A DNA stretch of 64,000 bases from Cellulomonas sp. SG140 (GCF_025770785.1 NZ_JANZLA010000003.1:1-64000), one strand, 5' to 3'; shown: positions 15,323-25,086, numbered from the stretch's first letter. A program made the numbers and translations. Notes: generated by a model not told the origin, from the letters alone.

Positions 15323-16707
15323 GGGCGACCTACGGTGACCTCGTCGGGCGCGCGGGGGTCGACATCCACACCGGCCTCCTGCACGTGATGCGGCGGGGTT
15401 TCCGCGACCTCACGCAGGTCCAGAACACCGTCGGCACGTACTATGACCTGCTGGCGGCCCTGCGCAACCACGCCTGGTGGCTGCTCGACCCGGCCAAGAC
15501 TCGCGCGGCGGACCGGCTGCCCCAGGGCCGGGGCCGGCCCGACCACGATGACCTGGACCGCGTCGCGGCGAACCTCTTCGCCAGCCTGGGTCCTCTCACG
15601 CAGCGACCCGTGCAGGTGCCGTACCCCGAACCGACGTTCGACCATCCGTGGCGCGACGCGGCCGACAAGCTCGGCGCGGCCATCGACCTGCTCGCCACGC
15701 ACGTGGGCCCCCGCTACGAACCGCGCTCCGAGCAGGCATCCCTGGTGCTGGACCCGGAGCAACGCCATGGCGCTCTCGCGTTCATCGCAGCACTGACGGA
15801 CCTGACGCTGAACGCCGACTCGGCCATCGGAGCCGCATGCAGGCATCGCGACATCCCCTGGGAGCAGGTCAACCGGTGGCTTCCGGACCGGTCGACCAGC
15901 AAGTCGCTGACCCACCGGCTGCACGAGCTGGCGTCCGACCACGACCACGGGCGCGGACTGCGCGACGTGACGACGAACATCTACCCAGTCCGCGAGGGCG
16001 ATTCGCTCATCGAGCTCGGAGATCGGATGCTGCGCCTCCGGCACGCAGCGTGGCAGCTCGCGGACACGGTGCCGGACTACTCCGTCGTGACATTGCGCGA
16101 CCTCGCCGGGCTCGGCATGGCAGCGCATGTTCACGCCGCCCACGCCCACGGCATGGACTACCGCGTACCGGCCTCATCGTCGAGTGGCCTCGTCAAGACC
16201 GCGCATGCATTCCAACGCCTCATGGTCGACCTCGATGACTACCTTGCTCCCGGCCCACCAGATCCGGCAATCCGTGTCGACATCCTCGCCGCCCGCGAGC
16301 TCCTGACCGAGCTTGTGCCCCTGGACCGCCCGGCGCGCATCACGACGATCTGGGATCCGCGAACCCGCGACACGCTCGAGGCTCTCCACGGCTCGTGTGA
16401 GGTCCTCACGCAGATCACGCGCATGAACCAGACGACCTTCGCGACCCTTGCGCGCTCCGAGCTGCTTCACGTGCCGGCCAGGCTTCTTGACGGCGAGCTC
16501 CTCAGCGAGGACCCGGTCGCGGCTGCCGCCAAGCTGAGCGGCGCTCGCCGCCTTGTCGCGCCGGCCGCCCGAGTTCGGAGCACAGTGCAGTGCTACCAGA
16601 GCATCGGCGCCGCGCACCCAGAGGCACCCGTCGCGCCGACGGGGCCAGCGCAGCACTACGACCCGCCGGCGCTCTTTCGACCCGCCGAGTTCGAGGGACG
16701 ACCGTAG
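15319..16707 (+). CDS. Hypothetical protein, partner of the preceding gene
   Basis: 462 aa starting with an ATGA overlap at 15319. Rich in helices, Asp and Arg, and without transmembrane segments or a recognisable catalytic motif. The N-terminus VGRAGVDIHTGLLHVMRRGF and repeats of LR/LHELA type suggest an all-helical soluble protein. The pattern of a small acidic gene overlapping a larger helical one is seen in actinobacterial mobile DNA, where such genes remain uncharacterised. No function can be assigned. Confidence 0.65.
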   Translation: MRATYGDLVGRAGVDIHTGLLHVMRRGFRDLTQVQNTVGTYYDLLAALRNHAWWLLDPAKTRAADRLPQGRGRPDHDDLDRVAANLFASLGPLTQRPVQVPYPEPTFDHPWRDAADKLGAAIDLLATHVGPRYEPRSEQASLVLDPEQRHGALAFIAALTDLTLNADSAIGAACRHRDIPWEQVNRWLPDRSTSKSLTHRLHELASDHDHGRGLRDVTTNIYPVREGDSLIELGDRMLRLRHAAWQLADTVPDYSVVTLRDLAGLGMAAHVHAAHAHGMDYRVPASSSSGLVKTAHAFQRLMVDLDDYLAPGPPDPAIRVDILAARELLTELVPLDRPARITTIWDPRTRDTLEALHGSCEVLTQITRMNQTTFATLARSELLHVPARLLDGELLSEDPVAAAAKLSGARRLVAPAARVRSTVQCYQSIGAAHPEAPVAPTGPAQHYDPPALFRPAEFEGRP

Positions 16708-16735
16708 GGCTCCGCCCGGTCGTCGAGGGGCGGAT

Positions 16736-16753
16736 CTTCGTCAGATCTTCATA
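16736..16753 (+). promoter_or_regulatory. CopR-like direct-repeat operator, site 1
   Basis: CTTCGTC-AGAT-CTTCATA: two 7-bp half-sites with 11-bp period, upstream of the YHS gene (16920). It stands 16 bp before a CsoR-like palindrome, so this promoter may integrate both copper signals. Confidence 0.6.
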
Positions 16754-16769
16754 GGGCGTCGCTGGTGCG

Positions 16770-16786
16770 ATACCCATACGGGGTAT
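16770..16786 (+). promoter_or_regulatory. CsoR-type operator
   Basis: ATACCCATACGGGGTAT is a pseudo-palindrome with the TACCC...GGGGTA core typical of CsoR operators. It lies 133 bp before the YHS gene and the CPD-type ATPase. The CsoR gene is present at 36379, and a second such site precedes its operon. Confidence 0.7.
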
Positions 16787-16919
16787 ACCTATAGAGGCGA
16801 GGCCCACCCCGGTCCTCGGATCGACGTTCGGTTCCCGCGAGCGCGGGCGTGGCCAGGTTGGGTACCGCCTCCGGTCGTCGAGTCGGACGTCGGCAGCAAG
16901 TGACGGCAAGGAGGAACCG

Positions 16920-17081
16920 ATGTTCGGGAAGTCTTCGAAGGCCATCGACCCCGTGTGTGGCATGAGCGTCGACCCTGCGACGGCAAGCAGCGTGGAGCAC
17001 GAGGGGGTGCAGTACTACTTCTGCTCTCCGCACTGCGCCAAGAGCTTCGAGGCAGACCCGGTGAAGTACGCCGGCAAGTGA
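16920..17081 (+). CDS. YHS-domain protein
   Basis: 53 aa from ATG 16920 (SD AAGGAGG). An entire YHS/TRASH-like metal-binding domain: DPVCGMSVDPATA, VQYYFCSPHCAKSFEADPVKY. Its Cys residues (CGM and CSPHC) are typical of copper-handling YHS proteins that stand next to P-type ATPases or are fused to them. Behind two copper-type operators, it probably serves as a cytosolic copper carrier or sensor for the following ATPase (inference). A strong hairpin follows at once. Confidence 0.88.
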   Translation: MFGKSSKAIDPVCGMSVDPATASSVEHEGVQYYFCSPHCAKSFEADPVKYAGK

Positions 17082-17087
17082 GCAGTG

Positions 17088-17119
17088 GGGCAGGCCGCCC
17101 TATGTCGAGCGGCCTGCCC
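17088..17119 (+). terminator. Strong hairpin between the YHS and ATPase genes
   Basis: GGGCAGGCCGC / GCGGCCTGCCC, an 11-bp perfect stem with a 10-nt loop, 6 bp after the YHS stop. It may terminate, or partially attenuate so that YHS is made in excess over the ATPase. Confidence 0.6.
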
Positions 17120-17241
17120 GACCGGCGATCTCGAGTCGGCCGCCCCGCCGCAGGGCCCGGTCGCCGGGTCACCAACGCACCAGCGCGTTCACCCGGTGCG
17201 AGTAGGAACGGACGTATCCGCCTCACGGGAGGTTCATTGCC

Positions 17242-19824
17242 ATGACCAATCCTCGGACGACGGTGCTGGCCCTCGAGGGCTTGCACTGGGCCACGTCGGA
17301 GCCGATCGTCGAGAAGACTCTGATGCAGCAGGCCGGCGTGCTGGCGGTGGAGGCCCACGCCCTGTCGCAGACGGCGACGGTCACCTTCGATCCCGCGGTC
17401 ACGTCGCTGGCGCAGCTGGTCGGATGGGTCAACGCGTGCGGGTACCACTGCGAGGGCCGTGCGGTGCCGGGGCATGTGTGCCTGCCGATGGCGGAACCAG
17501 GCGTGGCATCAACGGGGGGCCCCGACGGGCACCACGAGCCTGGCGTCGAGGAGCGGCAAGGCCCGCACGATGTGCACAGGGCGCCCGCACCTCCCGCGGA
17601 GCACGGGCCTCACCTCGGTACCCCTCACGCTGAGCACGACGTGCACGCCGACATGCCTCACGAGGTGACGCACGCGCATGGCGCGCCTGACGTCCACCTC
17701 CCGCAGCCGCACGCTGGCCATGGCGAGGCGGCCGCGCCGTCGGCGCACGAGCTCATGGGCCACGGCGGTCACCACGGTGGCGGGTCGATGGCGGACATGG
17801 TCCGCGACATGCGCAACCGGTTCCTGGTGGCGCTGGTGTTCTCGATCCCGATCACCTTGTGGTCCCCGATCGGACGCAAGTTCCTCGGGTTCACCGCGCC
17901 GGCACCGTTCGGGCTGCGTGACGACGTGTTCATGCTGCTGCTGTCGCTGCCGGTGGTGTTCTACGCCGCCTGGATCTTCTTCGACGGCGCCTACCGCGCC
18001 CTGCGGGCAAAGACGCTCGACATGATGGTGCTGGTGGCGGTCGCCGTCGGGACCGGCTGGCTCTACAGCCTGGGCGTGACGCTGACGGGCGGGGGCGACG
18101 CCTTCTACGAGGCGGCCACCGTGCTGGCGACCTTCGTCCTGCTGGGTCACTGGTTCGAGATGCGCGCCCGCGGTGGGGCGAACGAGGCGGTGCGCACGCT
18201 CCTGGAGCTGGCGCCGCCGAAGGCGGTCGTCCTGCGCGGCGGGGTCGAGACGGAGGTGCCGACCGCGGAGGTGGTGGTCGGGGACCTGCTGCTGGTGCGG
18301 CCTGGGTCGAAGATCCCGGTGGACGCCGTCGTCGAGGAGGGCGAGTCCGAGGTCGACGAGTCGATGGTCACGGGGGAGTCGCTGCCGGTCAGCAAGGCTC
18401 CCGGAGACGCGATCATCGGTGCCTCGATCAACGTGTCGGGCACGCTGCGGGCGCGGGCGAGCAAGGTCGGCGAGGACACCGCCCTGGCCCAGATCGTCAA
18501 GCTGGTCCAGGAGGCGCAGAACTCCAAGGCACCCGGCCAGCGGCTGGCGGACCGGGCCGCGTTCTGGCTGGTCTTCGTCGCTCTGCTGGGCGGCAGCGCG
18601 ACCTTCCTGGCCTGGTGGCTGATCGGCGCTCCGGTCGCCACCGCGGTGCTGTTCGCGATCACTGTCGTGGTGATCACCTGCCCGGACGCGCTGGGCCTGG
18701 CCACGCCGACCGCGATCATGGTGGGCACGGGTCTCGGCGCCAAGCGCGGCGTGCTGTTCAAGAACGCCACTGCGCTGGAGACCTCGGCCCGCATCGACAC
18801 CGTCGTGATGGACAAGACCGGCACGCTCACCAAGGGTGAGCCGGAGGTCACCGACCTCGTCGTCCGGGGCATGGCGCAGGACGAGGCGCTGGCGCTCGTC
18901 GCCGCCGTCGAGCGGGAGTCGGAGCATCCGCTGGCTCGCGCCGTTGTGAAGCACGCCGAGGAGCAGGGCGTACCGGCGTTGGCCGCGTTGGAGTTCCGCA
19001 ACGTCGCCGGGCATGGGGCGACGGCGACCGTCCAGGGGCGCCGCGTCGTGGTCGGCAACCGCAGGTTGATGGATGCCGAGGGCGTCCAGCTGGGTGACCT
19101 CGCCTCCGTGCGCGACGAGCTGGCCGACACCGGTCGCACCGCGGTGATCGGTGCGGTCGACGGACGGGCGGTCGCCGTCGTCGGCCTCGCGGATGCCGCA
19201 CGCGAGAGCGCGCCGGGCGCCGTCGCCTCGTTGCACCAGCTGGGCATCGAGGTGGTCATGCTGACCGGGGACAACGAGGCGACCGCTCGACGGATCGCCG
19301 CTCAGCTGGGCATCGACACGGTGATCGCCGAGGTGCTGCCGGGTGACAAGGCGGACAAGGTCACCCAGCTGCAGCAGGCGGGCAAGAAGGTCGCGATGGT
19401 GGGTGACGGGGTGAACGACGCTCCGGCGCTGGCGACGGCGGACATCGGGATCGCGATCGGCGCCGGCACGGATGTGGCCATCGAGACCGCCGACATCGTG
19501 CTCATGCGATCGGACCCGCTCGACGTCCCGGTCGCGCTGCGCGTGGGCCGGGGGACTCTGCGCAAGATGCGGCAGAACCTCGGCTGGGCCATCGGGTACA
19601 ACACCATCGCCCTGCCCATCGCGGCCGGGGTGTTCGCCTCGATCGGCCTGACGCTCAGCCCCGAGATCGCCGCGCTGTCCATGTCCGGCTCGTCGGTGAT
19701 CGTCGCTGTCAACGCCTTGATGCTGAAGCGGCTGCGTCTGCCGGCCCAGCTGCCCCCGGCTGCCTCGCCGCATCCGGCTGCTGACCGGCGGCCGCTCGAC
19801 CCCGAACCGGTCATCAGCCACTGA
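17242..19824 (+). CDS. P1B-type heavy-metal ATPase with a CPD motif and His-rich N-terminus
   Basis: 860 aa. The N-terminal HMA-like fold (1-70) has GLHWATSEP where GMTCxxC is expected, so no Cys metal site. Residues ~85-180 are very rich in His, Pro and Glu. The catalytic core is complete: [13 protein letters not shown], the HP motif in SEHPLARAV, and [10 protein letters not shown]; the last helices carry [16 protein letters not shown], as in CopA/CopB pumps. The intramembrane motif reads CPD (480-482) instead of CPC, CPH or SPC, so metal specificity is uncertain; copper is suggested by context and the CsoR-like site. Membrane exporter. Confidence 0.9.
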   Translation: MTNPRTTVLALEGLHWATSEPIVEKTLMQQAGVLAVEAHALSQTATVTFDPAVTSLAQLVGWVNACGYHCEGRAVPGHVCLPMAEPGVASTGGPDGHHEPGVEERQGPHDVHRAPAPPAEHGPHLGTPHAEHDVHADMPHEVTHAHGAPDVHLPQPHAGHGEAAAPSAHELMGHGGHHGGGSMADMVRDMRNRFLVALVFSIPITLWSPIGRKFLGFTAPAPFGLRDDVFMLLLSLPVVFYAAWIFFDGAYRALRAKTLDMMVLVAVAVGTGWLYSLGVTLTGGGDAFYEAATVLATFVLLGHWFEMRARGGANEAVRTLLELAPPKAVVLRGGVETEVPTAEVVVGDLLLVRPGSKIPVDAVVEEGESEVDESMVTGESLPVSKAPGDAIIGASINVSGTLRARASKVGEDTALAQIVKLVQEAQNSKAPGQRLADRAAFWLVFVALLGGSATFLAWWLIGAPVATAVLFAITVVVITCPDALGLATPTAIMVGTGLGAKRGVLFKNATALETSARIDTVVMDKTGTLTKGEPEVTDLVVRGMAQDEALALVAAVERESEHPLARAVVKHAEEQGVPALAALEFRNVAGHGATATVQGRRVVVGNRRLMDAEGVQLGDLASVRDELADTGRTAVIGAVDGRAVAVVGLADAARESAPGAVASLHQLGIEVVMLTGDNEATARRIAAQLGIDTVIAEVLPGDKADKVTQLQQAGKKVAMVGDGVNDAPALATADIGIAIGAGTDVAIETADIVLMRSDPLDVPVALRVGRGTLRKMRQNLGWAIGYNTIALPIAAGVFASIGLTLSPEIAALSMSGSSVIVAVNALMLKRLRLPAQLPPAASPHPAADRRPLDPEPVISH

Positions 19825-19836
19825 TCGGTTCAGGAC

Positions 19837-20781
19837 GTGCACGGGGACACCGGCGCCTGGGACGGGTCGGACGTGGTCCGGCACCGTCCCAGGCCGGCAC
19901 GCATGCTGTGGGTCACTGCAGTGCTGGGTGGTTGCTTCGTCGCGATCCGGTGGGGGCTTCGCGATGCACCGGTGCTGTGGTTCGCCGCGCTGCGGGCGGT
20001 GCTGGCCGGGGTGGTGCTGCTCGCCGTCGGCGCCGTTCAGCACCGCCCGGTCCCCGTCGGCGTCCGGGCATGGACGAAGATCGCCGTCCTAGGCCTGGTC
20101 AACGTCACGGTGGCGTTCGCGGCGATGTTCTACGGCGCGGCCAGCGGCGCCACGGGGTCCGCCGCGGTGCTGGCCAACGCCCAGCCCCTGCTGATCCTTC
20201 TGCCGGCCTGGTGGCTCTTCGGGGAGCGGTTGTCGGCACGGACGACGACGGCACTGGCCGTCGGCTTCAGTGGTCTCTTGCTCGTGGCACTGCCGGGCGG
20301 TGGTGGCAGAGGCGCCCTGGTGTCGCTCCTCGCGGCGGCGGGCGTGACGGTCGGCACCCTGCTTGCCCGTCGCCTCGGCGACGTGGACCTGGTGGTGGCC
20401 AGCGGTTGGCACCTCGCCATCGGCGGCATCGTGCTCGTCGGGCTCGCGACGGCTGTCGACGGTTCTCCCGCCATCGCCTGGACGCCCCGCTTCGTCGGCT
20501 CGCTGAGCTTCCTGGCACTGCTCGGCACGGCAGCGACGACCGTGGTCTGGTTCGCGGAGGCACGTCGCTCGCGGATGGATGCGCTCACCGCGTGGACGTT
20601 CCTGACCCCGGTGTTCGGCATCGTGCTGTCCTTCATGCTACTGGGGGAACGACCCCGCTCCTGGACGCTGATCGGACTGCTGGTCGTCCTGCTCGCGCTA
20701 CGCCTGGCGACCACGCCGACATCCGTCTCGTCGGGGCGGCAGATCCCGGACCCGCGGAGCAGCGCGACACCCGCTCAGTGA
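19837..20781 (+). CDS. EamA/DMT-family transporter
   Basis: 314 aa from GTG 19837 (an ATG at 19903 is possible and would sit nearer the first helix). About ten hydrophobic helices arranged as two EamA repeats; typical phrases are GATGSAAVLANAQPLLILLP and WTFLTPVFGIVLSFMLLGER at the ends of the repeats. Drug/metabolite exporters of this superfamily move amino acids or other small molecules; the substrate cannot be told. It follows the ATPase by 12 bp, so is likely in the same transcript. Confidence 0.88.
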   Translation: MHGDTGAWDGSDVVRHRPRPARMLWVTAVLGGCFVAIRWGLRDAPVLWFAALRAVLAGVVLLAVGAVQHRPVPVGVRAWTKIAVLGLVNVTVAFAAMFYGAASGATGSAAVLANAQPLLILLPAWWLFGERLSARTTTALAVGFSGLLLVALPGGGGRGALVSLLAAAGVTVGTLLARRLGDVDLVVASGWHLAIGGIVLVGLATAVDGSPAIAWTPRFVGSLSFLALLGTAATTVVWFAEARRSRMDALTAWTFLTPVFGIVLSFMLLGERPRSWTLIGLLVVLLALRLATTPTSVSSGRQIPDPRSSATPAQ

Positions 20782-20804
20782 CGGCAGCTGTCTAGCCCGC
20801 GGCT

Positions 20805-21044
20805 TCATTCCGCACGGCGACCGCGTCCCAGAGCGAACATCACGCGCCCCGCGAGCGCCAGAGCACAGACCGCGACGACGAGGCTGGCTGCAAACCACAG
20901 CGCGGTCAGCGGCCCCGGACGCGCGGTGAGGGCTGCGCTGACCGAACCGCTCGCCGCGATGGCGACGAGGACCAGGGACCAGAAGACCCGCGCGAGCCGG
21001 CGCGGAACTCGAGGGTGCGGACGACGGCGCACGGTGGTCACCAC
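20805..21044 (-). CDS. Small membrane protein after cytochrome b
   Basis: 79 aa from GTG 21044 (or 21041), 4 bp after the cytochrome b stop. A basic N-terminus (RRRPHPRVPRRLAR) and two helices, FWSLVLVAIAASGSVSAAL and ALWFAASLVVAVCALALAG. No family recognised. As third gene of the cytochrome b unit it could be a small subunit or assembly factor (inference). Confidence 0.55.
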   Translation of the reverse strand: MVTTVRRRPHPRVPRRLARVFWSLVLVAIAASGSVSAALTARPGPLTALWFAASLVVAVCALALAGRVMFALGRGRRAE

Positions 21045-21048
21045 GCCC

Positions 21049-22188
21049 TCACATCCCGAGGTGCTGCTTGGCCGGGGTCGCCGCCATGAGGACGGTGAGG
21101 ACCACCAGCAGGACAACGACGGACCCCGCGATCGACATCGCCACCGGCCGCTGCCGCCAGGATCGTCTCGGGTTGCGGTCGATGAAGGGAACGGCGACGA
21201 GGAGCGCGAAGAACGCCAGCTCGCCCCAGAGGATCCCGGAGAGCCCCACCCAGTTCTCCAGGGTGAACACCCACCAGAACATCCACGGCGGTCGGGTGAT
21301 CTCGATCCCCGCGACGGGAGGTGCGCCCACCGGCGGCGGGGCGAGGACCGCCAGGATTCCCGCGATGCCCAGGACCACCACGCCGAACGCGGCGATCCGA
21401 CGCAGGTGGTGCGTGAAGGGCTCGGTCGGCTCGTCCGCAGGCGCCTGCGTGCCGGTGTCGTCGGCCGGCAGCGAGGGATGCGGCGAGATCTTGTGCTTCT
21501 TCACCAGCAGGCCGTGCAGCACGGCAAGGACGAGGATCAGCCCGGGCAGGATCACGACGTGCGCGCCGTAGAGGCGCACGAGCATCGGCACCTGGTCGGC
21601 GAAGGTCGGGGAGAACCACAGGCCCACCCCGGCCACGAGCTTGCCGATCTCGATGTTGTGGCTGAGTGCCTCGAAGCCCTCTTGGTCCCACTTCAGGACC
21701 GTGCCGGTGAAGATGGCGAGGGTGACGAGGCCGAACATGGCTACCCCGATGAGGTAGTTCGCCTCCCGAGGGCGCTTGTACGACCCGGTGACGAACACCC
21801 GCGCCATGTGCAGCGCCGCGGTGACGTACATCGCCTGCGCCGCCCAGAAGTGCAGTCCGCGGACGAACCGTCCTCCCCAGACGCCGGTCACGATGTGACG
21901 GACGGAGGCGTTCGCCGCTTCGGGGACCGGGTTGTAGAACTGCACGAGCAGGATCCCGGTCACGATGAGGATGCCGAGTGACGCCGCCGTGATTCCGCCG
22001 AGGCTCCACGCCAGGTTGTTGGCGTGATCGGGCACGGGGTACTCCAGGGCGCCGATGCCGAGGCGTTCGTCGATCGCGTCGAGGATCAGCCGACCTCGCC
22101 CGCGGGGCGCACCACCGGTGGGCTCGCGGCCGGTGCTGCCGTCGGCGGGCTGGCTTGCCCGGGCCTGCTGGTCGATGCTCGTGGCCAT
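21049..22188 (-). CDS. Cytochrome b (N-terminal domain) membrane protein
   Basis: 379 aa. The four-helix di-heme cytochrome b/b6 domain has the paired His on two helices: GLHFWAAQAMYVTAALHMAR and GAHVVILPGLILVLAVLHG. Helices in the C-terminal third are like subunit IV. It would pass electrons from quinol in a bc/b6f-like complex, but no Rieske protein or cytochrome c is encoded nearby. It starts 13 bp after a secreted, membrane-anchored protein gene. The unit lies between copper genes, suggesting an alternative quinol oxidation or electron bifurcation role (inference). Confidence 0.85.
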   Translation of the reverse strand: MATSIDQQARASQPADGSTGREPTGGAPRGRGRLILDAIDERLGIGALEYPVPDHANNLAWSLGGITAASLGILIVTGILLVQFYNPVPEAANASVRHIVTGVWGGRFVRGLHFWAAQAMYVTAALHMARVFVTGSYKRPREANYLIGVAMFGLVTLAIFTGTVLKWDQEGFEALSHNIEIGKLVAGVGLWFSPTFADQVPMLVRLYGAHVVILPGLILVLAVLHGLLVKKHKISPHPSLPADDTGTQAPADEPTEPFTHHLRRIAAFGVVVLGIAGILAVLAPPPVGAPPVAGIEITRPPWMFWWVFTLENWVGLSGILWGELAFFALLVAVPFIDRNPRRSWRQRPVAMSIAGSVVVLLVVLTVLMAATPAKQHLGM

Positions 22189-22201
22189 CGTTCGACTCCC
22201 G

Positions 22202-22774
22202 TCAGTGCGCGTTGATGTGAGCGGGCCGGGGATCGCCGAGGTGGGCGCGGATCACCCGCAGGGGCTCCTCCGGCCGGAACACTGCGGCGAGCGCGACTCC
22301 GACGAGCACCAGCACCGCCGAGACCGCGAGGAACATCCAGTCCAGCCCGGACAGCGCGGCCCGACCGGGCAGGTCGGGTGTGACCACCGTGGTACCGGTC
22401 TCCGCGCCGACGGCCGGCATCAGCTGGCTGACCGCGGCAGTGATCGACTGCTGCAACGTGTTCTCCGCGGTGAGCACGTCTCCCGCCTCGAGGGAGGCAC
22501 GGGCCTGCGTGACCAAGGCGACGTCGACGCCTTCCTGGTCGCTTGTGGCAAGGGCGTCGTCGACCTTCTCCATCGCTGGGTCGATCCCGTCCATGCCCTC
22601 GTGCGCGAGGTAGCCGAGTGCCTGCTGGACCAGGAGGTAGCCCTCTTGGGGTTCGCCCTCGCCGCCGTGGGCAGATGCCGCGGACGGGAATCCCAGCAGT
22701 GCACCGACTGCAAGGACCATCACGAGGCGCACTCGTGGCCGGTTGCGGCGCCGCTGCGCGGTCACTGACCTCAT
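22202..22774 (-). CDS. Exported, membrane-anchored protein of the cytochrome b unit
   Basis: 190 aa from ATG 22774. Signal peptide RLVMVLAVGALLGFPSAASA with cleavage before HGGEGEP, an extracytoplasmic helical domain (EGYLLVQQALGYLAHEGMDG...ASLEAGDVLTAENTLQQSI) and a C-terminal anchor (DWMFLAVSAVLVLVGVALAAVF). No heme-binding CxxCH. No named family recognised; its order in front of cytochrome b suggests it is an accessory subunit. It has no separate promoter sign beyond the 198-bp divergent region. Confidence 0.65.
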   Translation of the reverse strand: MRSVTAQRRRNRPRVRLVMVLAVGALLGFPSAASAHGGEGEPQEGYLLVQQALGYLAHEGMDGIDPAMEKVDDALATSDQEGVDVALVTQARASLEAGDVLTAENTLQQSITAAVSQLMPAVGAETGTTVVTPDLPGRAALSGLDWMFLAVSAVLVLVGVALAAVFRPEEPLRVIRAHLGDPRPAHINAH

Positions 22775-22972
22775 GGCCGTTCTCCCTCGAACGTCGGTGC
22801 CCACCGTCGCGCACCGTTCCGCTCTCAAGTCTCGATTCGGGCCGTCGGTGTCGACAGGGACGCGACCGGCTGTTGGGTGGCCAGGTGCCGTCACGGCCTA
22901 TGGGTGATTGCCGCCATCGGTGGCGAGAAACGGCCCGTCGACCCGTGACCTCCCAGGTCGTAGGGTCGGCTC

Positions 22973-23623
22973 GTGACGCCGGTGATCCGGGTGCTGGTCG
23001 TCGACGACCATGCGCTGCACCGTGACGGTGCCCGCAGCATCCTGGCGCAGCATGACGACTTCGAGGTCGTGGCGGATGCCGATTCGGGGGAGATGGCGCT
23101 GGCTCTGGTCGACCGCTTGGTCCCCGACGTCGTGCTGATGGACATCCGGTTGCCGGGGATCAGTGGCATCGATGCGACCCGCCGGATCCGCGCCGCCCAC
23201 CCGGAGGTGCGCGTGCTGATGGTCAGCGCGTACGACGACGACGAGTACGTGCGTGGTGCTCTGGAAGCGGGCGCCTCGGGCCACCTCAGCAAGACCGCAC
23301 CGGGGGAGGAGCTGGTCGAGGCGATCCGTTCCGTGGCGGCGGGTCACACGGTGGTGCGGCCGGACGTCTTGGTCCGTCTGCTCAGTACGCTGCCCGGCGT
23401 GCAGTCCGGCCCTGGGCTGACCGAACGGGAGCAGACCGTGCTCGACTGCCTCGCGCGGGGGATGTCGAACCACCAGGTCGCAGCCGCTCTGCACATCAGC
23501 ACGCGCACGGTGGAGCGCCACTGCGCCGCCCTCTACGCCAAGCTCGCCGTGCACTCTCGGACGGAGGCCGTGGTCACGGCGTTCGCCTCCGGCCTGCTGC
23601 GAGGTGCCGGTGAGCGGGGCTGA
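22973..23623 (+). CDS. NarL/LuxR-family response regulator
   Basis: 216 aa from GTG 22973. Receiver domain with VVDDHALHRDG (acidic pocket), phospho-acceptor Asp in DVVLMDIRLPG, VSA and the K of LSKTAP; a C-terminal LuxR HTH: LTEREQTVLDCLARGMSNHQVA and HISTRTVERHCAALYAKL. The partner kinase gene overlaps its end by 20 bp. It is divergent from the cytochrome b unit, a natural target for it (inference). Confidence 0.93.
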   Translation: MTPVIRVLVVDDHALHRDGARSILAQHDDFEVVADADSGEMALALVDRLVPDVVLMDIRLPGISGIDATRRIRAAHPEVRVLMVSAYDDDEYVRGALEAGASGHLSKTAPGEELVEAIRSVAAGHTVVRPDVLVRLLSTLPGVQSGPGLTEREQTVLDCLARGMSNHQVAAALHISTRTVERHCAALYAKLAVHSRTEAVVTAFASGLLRGAGERG

Positions 23624-25010
23624 GCTACCGGACAGGGGCTTGCGGCAACGGCTGCGTGGTCTGCAGGCGAACGCGTCGCCGTGGGTGCCGTGGCGGTCGG
23701 GGAGGTTCTGGGTGATCCAGATCGCGATCCTGGCGATCATGGCGCTTCACGTGCTCACCCTGCGCTCGCTCGACGGCCGCGACCTGGCGGGGGTTCCCAC
23801 ACCGCTGACCTCCAACTTGATGCTCATTCCTCTCCTGTATGCGGCGGTCGGGTTCGGCACCAGGGGCGCGGTGGCGACGTCGGTGTGGGCGACCGGCCTC
23901 TTCGGCCTGCACTGGGCGTTGTTCTACGTGCAGACCGCTTCGAACGAGCACGTCTCGATCGAGCTGGTCGGGATGGTCGTGCTGGCGGCCAGCAGCGTCG
24001 TCGTGGGGCGGCACGTGGACAGAGAGCGCGACAGCCGTGGCGGGCTGGAAAGCGCTCTGGAGCGGCTGGCGCTGACCGAGACCAGGTACCGCGACCTGTT
24101 CGACCATCAACCGTCGCCGGTCGTCGTCACCGACGCGTCCGGGGTGGTCGTCGAGCTGAACGCGGCCGGGCAGAGCTTGCTCGGGGAGGGGGCGCTCGGG
24201 GCGCCCCTTCACAGCGTCCTGGGTGCGGGTTCGGACGAACTCACGACGGGACGGGTGTGGACCATCCGGGCCACCGACGGTGAGGAACGCTTGTTCCTGG
24301 TGTCCGCGCACCGGGTGGGTGCGCCGGCTCGGCGGGCGCTGACGCAGGTGGTCCTCGTCGACGTGACCGAGCAGAGTCGCAGGCTCGAGCTCCAGCGTGC
24401 GCTGACTGCCGGGGTGCTGCGAGCTCAGGAGGAGGAGCGTCTTCACCTGGCGCGTGAGCTGCACGACGACCCGCTCCAGCAGCTCACGTACCTGACGCGC
24501 GTGCTGGACGACTCCGGGCTCGCCGGAGGTACCCGAGAGGCGGTCCGGGAGGCTCGACGCATTGCCAACGGTGCCGCGGTCGGACTCCGACGTCTGATCC
24601 GCGGTTTGCGACCGCCGGTGCTCGACGATCTCGGCCTGCTACCAGCTTTGCGGCAGCTGGTCTCGGAGGTCCAGGAACGCACCGGCGTGACGGTCGAGCT
24701 GAACGCCGTCGGACCTGAAGTCCGGCCGGCGCCAGAGATCGAGCTCGCCGCGTACCGCATCGCTCAGGAGGCGCTGAGCAACGTCGCCCGGCATGCCCGT
24801 GCAACACGCGTGACCGTCGAGCTCGCCGTCGAGGATCAGCTGGTGCTGACCGTCGCGGATGACGGGCGCGGCTTCGCACCCGGACGACGCACGGCCGGCT
24901 TTGGACTGGCCGGCATGCGCGAGCGCGCGACCCTGGCGGGGGGTGCCGTCACGGTTCGGTCCCAGGTCGGACGCGGGACCAGCGTCACCCTCGCGTTGCC
25001 CGTGCGGTAG
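23604..25010 (+). CDS. Sensor histidine kinase (HisKA_3, NarL-partner type)
   Basis: 468 aa from GTG 23604. Three or four N-terminal helices (residues ~30-130), a PAS domain (RYRDLFDHQPSPVVVTDASG...), the HisKA_3 dimerisation helix with phospho-His in LARELHDDPLQQLTYL, and HATPase_c with NVARHARA and VADDGRGFAPG and GFGLAGMRERATLAGG. It phosphorylates the NarL-type regulator encoded just upstream. The signal is unknown; the PAS and membrane input could sense redox state or metal. Confidence 0.93.
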   Translation: MPVSGAELPDRGLRQRLRGLQANASPWVPWRSGRFWVIQIAILAIMALHVLTLRSLDGRDLAGVPTPLTSNLMLIPLLYAAVGFGTRGAVATSVWATGLFGLHWALFYVQTASNEHVSIELVGMVVLAASSVVVGRHVDRERDSRGGLESALERLALTETRYRDLFDHQPSPVVVTDASGVVVELNAAGQSLLGEGALGAPLHSVLGAGSDELTTGRVWTIRATDGEERLFLVSAHRVGAPARRALTQVVLVDVTEQSRRLELQRALTAGVLRAQEEERLHLARELHDDPLQQLTYLTRVLDDSGLAGGTREAVREARRIANGAAVGLRRLIRGLRPPVLDDLGLLPALRQLVSEVQERTGVTVELNAVGPEVRPAPEIELAAYRIAQEALSNVARHARATRVTVELAVEDQLVLTVADDGRGFAPGRRTAGFGLAGMRERATLAGGAVTVRSQVGRGTSVTLALPVR

Positions 25011-25030
25011 CTGGGCAGACGACTGGGACT

Positions 25031-25079
25031 GCGACGGCCTGCCCACTCCCGGATCGCCCGAGAGTGGGCAGGCCGTCGC
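25031..25079. terminator. Bidirectional terminator between convergent genes
   Basis: Perfect 18-bp stem GCGACGGCCTGCCCACTC / GAGTGGGCAGGCCGTCGC with a 13-nt loop, placed between the kinase stop (25010) and the cupredoxin stop (25087). Confidence 0.88.
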
Positions 25080-25086
25080 GAGCGGC

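Noticed and set aside
17509..20043. 844-codon open frame antisense to the CPD ATPase
   Set aside because: No domain, low-complexity composition; the plus-strand ATPase is clear.
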